The notes under the pieces are model-generated. The model worked only from the letters and a program-made list of their open reading frames with translations, ran no database searches and was not told the DNA's origin. Source: JBAYHN01 sp041666125 (GTDB lineage Bacteria > Patescibacteriota > Gracilibacteria > UBA1369 > UM-FILTER-53-11). From it: a stretch of 8,993 nucleotides of DNA. The DNA lies in assembly GCA_041666125.1 (NCBI GenBank), contig JBAYHN010000055.1:1-8993 (forward strand), written 5' to 3'. Position 1 is the first letter of the stretch; each line of letters starts with the position of its first letter. Below are positions 5,188 through 8,993 of the stretch, piece after piece. The translations under genes and the position numbers were made by a program.

Positions 5188-6462
5188 TTACTCCAAAAAC
5201 CTGGCAAATAGTTTCTCTACCATCAAATTGTTCTGCAAACGTGCATATAGCTGACCTTTTGCGGCAATATCTTTATCTATGGAAGCTTTTTCTTCCGGTT
5301 TGCTGTTTGCAACCAAGCGAGCTATAGCAGACTTCATTTCATCATCCCCCACTTTGATTTCAAGCGTTCGGAATAAATAATTAAGAACGAGTCTGATCTT
5401 TACGCGCTTTTCTGCTTCCGGTTCATATTCTTTCTTTAAATCTTTCTTTTCTTTTGCCAGTTTCTCAAGATATGTTTCTGGATTAATTCCGCGATGTTCA
5501 AGCTCATGTTTTAAATCATCGAGCATATATTCCACTTCTTCTTCCACGAGCACCGGTGGAACATCCAACTCTGAATTCTTGAGGAATTCCTCCAAAAGTT
5601 CATTTTCACGTTCGTGTTTGCTTTCTACCTTTTTCTTGGCTGCAATATCAGTTTTTAATGCCTCTTTAAACTCGGCAATCGTCTTCTTTTCTCCCATTAT
5701 CTTCTCTACGAATTCAGGCGTTAGCTCAGGCAAAATTGGCTCATCGCCTTTCTTAATTTCAACCTCAAAATGCACGTTTTTATTGCGGAAAGGCTCGTGA
5801 TGAAAATCTTTTGGAAATTTGAGTGGAAACTTTTTCTTGTCACCAATTTTCATGCCGACAAGATTCTCTTCGAAGCCTGGAATAAGAGTGCCTTCGCCCA
5901 CAAATAGCGGATGATTTTTGCTCTTTGCGCTATCCAAAGCTGCACCACCTTCGTCATAACCTTGAAAATCAATTTCAATGCGATCCCCTTTTTTAACTTC
6001 GCGAGTTAGAGGTTTATATTCAGCTCTATATTTGCGCATATCTTCAATAATTTCATTCACTTCTTTTTCATCCACTTTTACTTCTTTTTGTGGAATTTTC
6101 ATCTTGTCCACGCCGTTTACCTTGATCTCCGGCAAAACCGCTACACGAGCCTCATATTTAAGTGGAGATTTGGATAATACTTTTATATCCGGACGAGAAA
6201 TAACTTTTAAATCGTCCTTTTTTATCACGTCAAAGTAGCTGCGCGGCAATGCAACGCCAAGAACTTCTTGGAAGAATGCATCCGGGCCAACTTTTGCTAT
6301 AACAAAGGCCTTTGGAGCCTGCCCTTTTCGGAAACCAGGGACTTCTACGCTTTCCGAAATTCGTTTCGCTGCTGCGATTTCGTATGCATCGAGTTCTTCA
6401 GCTGAGAGCTCAACCGTGATCAGTAATTCCGACTTTGGTAGTTTTTTAATTTCAGTTTTCAT
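5188..6462 (-). CDS. tig: Trigger factor, ribosome-associated chaperone and prolyl isomerase
   Basis: A 424-aa trigger factor, which docks at the ribosomal exit tunnel and helps nascent chains fold. The N-terminal ribosome-binding domain holds VPGFRKGQAPK (41-51), the signature loop that contacts the large subunit. The central FKBP-type domain spans roughly 155-240 (KKGDRIEIDFQGY, then LFVGEGTLIPGFEENLVGMK). The C-terminal helical arms run from about 245 to the end and are rich in Lys and Glu. Length is close to the usual 430 aa. The start MKTEIKKLPK at 6462 fits the family; an upstream in-frame ATG at 6480 would add six atypical residues. No Shine-Dalgarno sequence precedes the start. The promoter is not clear (a TATGCT at 6481-6476 is a weak -10 candidate). 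The gene is divergent from 6546 across 83 bp. Confidence 0.96.
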   Translation of the reverse strand: MKTEIKKLPKSELLITVELSAEELDAYEIAAAKRISESVEVPGFRKGQAPKAFVIAKVGPDAFFQEVLGVALPRSYFDVIKKDDLKVISRPDIKVLSKSPLKYEARVAVLPEIKVNGVDKMKIPQKEVKVDEKEVNEIIEDMRKYRAEYKPLTREVKKGDRIEIDFQGYDEGGAALDSAKSKNHPLFVGEGTLIPGFEENLVGMKIGDKKKFPLKFPKDFHHEPFRNKNVHFEVEIKKGDEPILPELTPEFVEKIMGEKKTIAEFKEALKTDIAAKKKVESKHERENELLEEFLKNSELDVPPVLVEEEVEYMLDDLKHELEHRGINPETYLEKLAKEKKDLKKEYEPEAEKRVKIRLVLNYLFRTLEIKVGDDEMKSAIARLVANSKPEEKASIDKDIAAKGQLYARLQNNLMVEKLFARFLE

Positions 6463-6492
6463 ATGAGGGCACCATAGCATAAAAGGGTTTTG

Positions 6493-6542
6493 TTGACAAA
6501 TCTAAAATAGCCCGTATAGTATGATTCCTGTAATTTAACTAA
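6493..6542 (+). promoter_or_regulatory. Promoter and leader of the Pro-rich membrane protein operon
   Basis: TTGACA (6493-6498), a 16-bp spacer and TATAGT (6515-6520) form a strong promoter. The leader runs from about CCTG (6527-6530) through TAATTTAACTAA (6531-6542), three bases before the ATG. TTGACAAATC, the 16-bp spacer and the 12-nt leader motif are shared with the promoter of the Ca-binding protein gene at 2344. No Shine-Dalgarno sequence is present. Confidence 0.75.
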
Positions 6543-6545
6543 TTT

Positions 6546-7163
6546 ATGGCACAAAATACACCACCAGCAGGACCACAGACCCCTCAAGCGCCGGCTCAAC
6601 AGCAACCTCAAACTCCGGCTCCGCGTATACATACACCGCCGGTTAGACTTGGTGCACCAACAACGGGACACGGTGCCCCTTCCTCTCCTTCTCATTCCGC
6701 CGGGGCAGGTGTTTCTGGCATTATGCGAAATAGAATTATTCAACTTGGACTGGGAGCCATACTTTTGGTAGGTGGAGGAATTGCAATTGGTCAGTGTTCC
6801 GGGAAAGAGCGTGCCGCGGACGACGCAGCATCTCAAGCAGAAGCAACAAGAATGATAAAAGAATCAGATAAAGAAGCTCTTACTCGCCCACATCAAACCA
6901 TTACAATTTCGGGAACGATTTCCAGAAAAGACAATGGGATTGAATTTAAGCCTGATCATAACGAATTGGTTATAGATGATTCCGGAATTCCAACTAAAAT
7001 TACCGGAATGAATATAGAAATACGCATGGAAGGTGCAATTTATGGAATAATCACTCTAAATATTGGCTCTCACCAATATCAACTTGCAAGAACAGGCGTG
7101 ACACTTGATGGGCAGCAAGGAGTAAAAACTTCTGTAACATTAAGTGGAGTTTTAATCCAATAA
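6546..7163 (+). CDS. Uncharacterised Pro/Gln-rich single-pass membrane protein
   Basis: A 205-aa protein I do not recognise. Residues 1-57 are low-complexity Pro, Gln and Ala (MAQNTPPAGPQTPQAP) with no charge clusters. Arg61 and Arg63 precede a hydrophobic, Gly-rich helix at about 64-83 (IIQLGLGAILLVGGGIAIGQ), and a Cys follows at 84. Residues 87-115 are charged and probably helical. Residues 116-205 alternate polar and hydrophobic positions (QTITISGTISRK, then GAIYGIITLNIG), suggesting a small beta-rich domain. The positive residues before the helix suggest an N-in, C-out type II topology, with the Pro-rich part cytoplasmic and the beta domain outside. It has its own strong promoter and is followed 2 bp later by the next gene, so the two form an operon. 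The Cys is not in a lipobox. Confidence 0.75.
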   Translation: MAQNTPPAGPQTPQAPAQQQPQTPAPRIHTPPVRLGAPTTGHGAPSSPSHSAGAGVSGIMRNRIIQLGLGAILLVGGGIAIGQCSGKERAADDAASQAEATRMIKESDKEALTRPHQTITISGTISRKDNGIEFKPDHNELVIDDSGIPTKITGMNIEIRMEGAIYGIITLNIGSHQYQLARTGVTLDGQQGVKTSVTLSGVLIQ

Positions 7164-7165
7164 TT

Positions 7166-8269
7166 ATGGCATTAAGAATTGACCATCACGAGCAACATTC
7201 CGATGTCCAAAGTTTAAATTCTTTGGCACATAATAATGCTGCCATTACTCAAGCTGACCTTGTGGATATTTTGAATAATATTATGATAGCCGGTGCAAAT
7301 CCTCAGATAGATGCTTTTGCGCCTGCCATGGCACAAACTCCCGAGGATGCCCTACGGTCACCCGATTTTTCAGTATTTGCAAAATATTTATATGCTTTGA
7401 GAATACCGCAAGATGGTGACGAACGTTTAAATCGCTATTTTTTATATGTATTTCATACATTTTTTGCACAAGGCAATGCTCCCGAACAATTGCGCAGAAG
7501 ACCAACTTCTCCACTTTATCCAATTTATTTTGGAATTAGGACAGAAATTGAAGATGAATTGCACTTAAATGGCAGAGATTTGGCAGAGCAAACTGCAGCT
7601 GCATTTGCCAGATTTGTGGTTACTGCAACGCAAAATCAGCAAGTGCCGCCAAGTACCGGCGCAGGAGAAGTTTTTAGGCAAGATTTTAGAGGTGTTTTAA
7701 GCCAGTTCCCTTTCGCCCAAAAATTGGCTGGCTCGCATCATCTTGACGAACACACTATTGAACATGAATTGGGTAATGCAAAGTCGGAAGATTTAGTCGC
7801 GCTGATTGCATATTTGAGAACAGAAATAACGACGGAAAGAGCTCGAGGTAGGGGCGGAATAAAAATTGGAGAAGTTGCGCAAGTGCAGGCTTTTTTGTCT
7901 TTAATTGAAGGGCTTTTGGCCAAGAAAATTGCGGCAAAATTAACGGAAGGAGATAATCCTGAGCAAGGATTTTTAAAGATTCCGAATGTAGTTTCTGGTA
8001 TGTTGCTACGTCCTCTTGGCGCAAACTTACATCATGGAAAGGCCGGAATGGTGAATCATTTAAAACAGGTAAAGGTTGAGGCTGCTGCAGAACAAAATCC
8101 AGCTGGACATGTTGATGCCGGGCATACTGTGGGTGAAGCTGTGCATTTATTGGAGACTATTAGATTGATCGGGCAAGGAGTAAAAAAGGCCGCAGGATGG
8201 CTAAGTAGAGGCGAAAAAGAGGTAAAAGAGGTTGTGCCTCCTACAGTAAAACGACGCCCTCCTCATTGA
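7166..8269 (+). CDS. Uncharacterised mainly helical soluble protein
   Basis: A 367-aa protein I do not recognise, with no signal peptide and no convincing membrane segment. The sequence alternates amphipathic helices (ADLVDILNNIMIAG at 30-43, DERLNRYFLYVFHTFF at 85-100, SEDLVALIAYLRTEI at 207-221, VQAFLSLIEGLLAKKIAAKL at 240-259) with polar linkers. Histidines are frequent (HHEQH at 7-11, SHHLDEH at 190-196, LHHGK at 288-292), but no catalytic motif such as HExxH is present. The C-terminus is basic and proline-containing (VVPPTVKRRPPH). It starts 2 bp after the membrane protein gene with no close Shine-Dalgarno site, so coupled translation is likely, and the two products may act together at the inner membrane face. 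It is the only gene here ending in TGA. Confidence 0.75.
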   Translation: MALRIDHHEQHSDVQSLNSLAHNNAAITQADLVDILNNIMIAGANPQIDAFAPAMAQTPEDALRSPDFSVFAKYLYALRIPQDGDERLNRYFLYVFHTFFAQGNAPEQLRRRPTSPLYPIYFGIRTEIEDELHLNGRDLAEQTAAAFARFVVTATQNQQVPPSTGAGEVFRQDFRGVLSQFPFAQKLAGSHHLDEHTIEHELGNAKSEDLVALIAYLRTEITTERARGRGGIKIGEVAQVQAFLSLIEGLLAKKIAAKLTEGDNPEQGFLKIPNVVSGMLLRPLGANLHHGKAGMVNHLKQVKVEAAAEQNPAGHVDAGHTVGEAVHLLETIRLIGQGVKKAAGWLSRGEKEVKEVVPPTVKRRPPH

Positions 8270-8270
8270 G

Positions 8271-8341
8271 TGGATGGCACCCACCCCTTAGGGCTTGGCC
8301 ACCACCGCTTGTGGATGGCACCCGGCCATTAGGCCTTGCCA
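8271..8341 (+). repeat. Tandem pair of ~30-bp hairpin-forming repeats
   Basis: Two copies begin 41 bp apart, 8271-8301 and 8312-8341. Both read TGGATGGCACCC, five variable bases, then TTAGG, C or G, CTTG and (G)CCA. They start one base after the TGA stop of the preceding gene. The second copy folds well; the first folds more weakly through GTGG/CCAC and CCC/GGG. Unit-level conservation with differences in the loop suggests a mobile or structured element. Confidence 0.75.
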
Positions 8342-8344
8342 TTT
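8313..8344 (+). terminator. Terminator-like hairpin in the second repeat
   Basis: ATGGCA (8315-8320) pairs with TGCCAT (8337-8342), and an inner GGCC (8324-8327) pairs with GGCC (8332-8335) around an ATTA loop. The mismatch is CCC against T. Flanking G-U pairs extend the stem and TTT follows. It probably ends the 6546-8269 operon, although the U run is short. Its 3' arm also forms the -35 box of the next promoter. Confidence 0.5.
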
Positions 8345-8364
8345 AACCTGTTCTGAGGTATAAT
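8336..8364 (+). promoter_or_regulatory. Promoter of the 3'-terminal gene
   Basis: TTGCCA (8336-8341), a 17-bp spacer and a perfect TATAAT (8359-8364). Transcription would start near 8371, giving an AT-rich leader of about 23 nt to the ATG at 8394 with no Shine-Dalgarno sequence. The -35 box is the last six bases of the second hairpin repeat. Confidence 0.75.
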
Positions 8365-8393
8365 TTATAGATCAAAAATAAATACAAAAAGTA

Positions 8394-8993
8394 ATGCTTT
8401 ATTGTAGAAATTTATTTGAGAAATCGTTTGGGCTTGCCCGCATTGTTTATAAAGACAAAGGCGACAGGCCTAAGGAGCAGCCGATTGCACAGGTTGAAAG
8501 TAAAGTTGGCGTACCCGATATTGAACGAAAAAAGGCCAGAGTAAAGGGAGAAACCAGAGAGCAACAAGCCGAACTTCAGCAGGATGTTGAGCAGGAACAA
8601 GAGCTTGATGAAGCAGCGCAGGAAGAAGTCGAAGCAAAAGAAGGCACAGCCGAAGATTACATATCCTCTTTCCGCAAATTTGAAAAAACACATGAATTTG
8701 ATGTACTGGCTGACAATTTGGCAGGCAATTTGGAATTGTATGGCGCAGACAGTGAATTTAACCATAAGAGATGGTCATCTCCACAGGACATTTATAAAGT
8801 TGCCGATTTATTTGAAGAGAAATTTCCGAATAGAAAGGGAAAAGGAAAATTAGTGGAAGGGTTGCGTTCCGAAGATCAAGGGTCAAAAGAATTTTTGCAA
8901 AGCATAAATGCAGTTGATGAAATTTCTAAAATTGTAGATAAATATGTAGAAAAGAAAAGGGAGACCAAAATGGATACAGCGGCGAATGTTGAA
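8394..8993 (+). CDS. Uncharacterised charged protein, 5' part (runs off the window)
   Basis: An open frame of exactly 200 codons from ATG 8394 to the window end with no stop, preceded by an in-frame TAA at 8379 and a clear promoter, so the start is well supported. The product opens MLYCRNLFEKSFGLARIVYK, then from about residue 20 to 85 is strongly charged and Gln/Glu-rich (ETREQQAELQQDVEQEQELD at 53-72), likely an extended helix or coiled coil. Residues 87-200 look like a mixed folded domain (DYISSFRKFEKTHEFDVLADN, split here as DYISSFRKFEKTH and EFDVLADN; later WSSPQDIYKVADLFEEKFP). I recognise no family, and there is no signal peptide or membrane segment in the visible part. It follows two other unrecognised genes on the same strand, but behind a hairpin and its own promoter. 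Confidence 0.8.
   Translation, partial: MLYCRNLFEKSFGLARIVYKDKGDRPKEQPIAQVESKVGVPDIERKKARVKGETREQQAELQQDVEQEQELDEAAQEEVEAKEGTAEDYISSFRKFEKTHEFDVLADNLAGNLELYGADSEFNHKRWSSPQDIYKVADLFEEKFPNRKGKGKLVEGLRSEDQGSKEFLQSINAVDEISKIVDKYVEKKRETKMDTAANVE

Noticed and set aside
6459..6836. 125-codon minus-strand open frame across the tig/6546 gap
   Set aside because: It crosses the clear divergent promoter region and the 5' half of the 6546 gene, and its composition (many Cys and Arg) is that of a shadow frame.
8267..8269. Possible recoding of TGA (as glycine, as in Gracilibacteria/Absconditabacteria)
   Set aside because: Reading through this TGA adds about 21 codons of repeat sequence ending in TAG, with no protein-like character. 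No internal TGA occurs in the rplS, tig or rmlA frames. It is used as an ordinary stop.
8454..8466. 13-mer ACAAAGGCGACAG shared with the tig terminator (5129-5141)
   Set aside because: A single 13-base match in 9 kb is close to chance expectation, and here it lies within codons with no second arm.
8584..8853. 89-codon plus-strand open frame within the last gene
   Set aside because: It is an out-of-frame shadow of the longer open frame from 8394, which has a promoter, starts after an in-frame stop and continues to the window end.

Overview
This AT-rich bacterial window has ten recognisable protein genes on both strands and no RNA gene, CRISPR array or transposase. Nine of the ten visible stops are TAA or TAG and one is TGA (8267-8269). 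Promoters look sigma70-like (TTGACA / TATAAT variants). No start has a convincing Shine-Dalgarno sequence, and several -10 hexamers lie only 4-8 nt from the start codon. Those traits, the winged-helix/degenerate-nucleotidyltransferase regulator, the compact layout and the many unrecognised genes suggest an uncultivated Patescibacteria/CPR-type bacterium. That placement is inference, because no taxonomic marker was compared.

Layout. 1-1506 (+): the 3' part of an RmlA-type sugar-nucleotide pyrophosphorylase overlaps by 17 bp a PfkB-family kinase resembling mycobacterial adenosine kinase. 1508-3524 (-): an acidic, Cys-rich secreted protein with thrombospondin type-3 and MopE-like calcium-binding repeats, preceded by a CsaB/WcaK-like polysaccharide pyruvyl transferase. 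3649-4601 (-): a winged-helix regulator with a dead-looking nucleotidyltransferase domain, followed 8 bp later by ribosomal protein bL19. 4602-4840: a regulatory-looking gap with AAAAA-centred inverted repeats and an 8-bp tandem repeat. 4841-6462 (-): trigger factor, its terminator hairpin, then a small LapA-like membrane protein. 6546-8993 (+): three unrecognised genes. These are a Pro/Gln-rich single-pass membrane protein, a 367-aa soluble helical protein 2 bp downstream, and a charged protein that runs off the window end (from 8394).

Functionally the window mixes envelope genes (RmlA, pyruvyl transferase, Ca-binding lipoprotein candidate, LapA-like protein) with protein synthesis and folding genes (bL19, trigger factor).

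The most interesting observations are these. The Ca-binding surface protein (2344) and the Pro-rich membrane protein (6546) share a near-identical promoter and 5' leader. A tandem hairpin repeat ends the 6546-8269 operon and also supplies the -35 box of the next gene. Initiation appears leaderless or SD-independent throughout. The right-hand cluster has no recognisable homologues.
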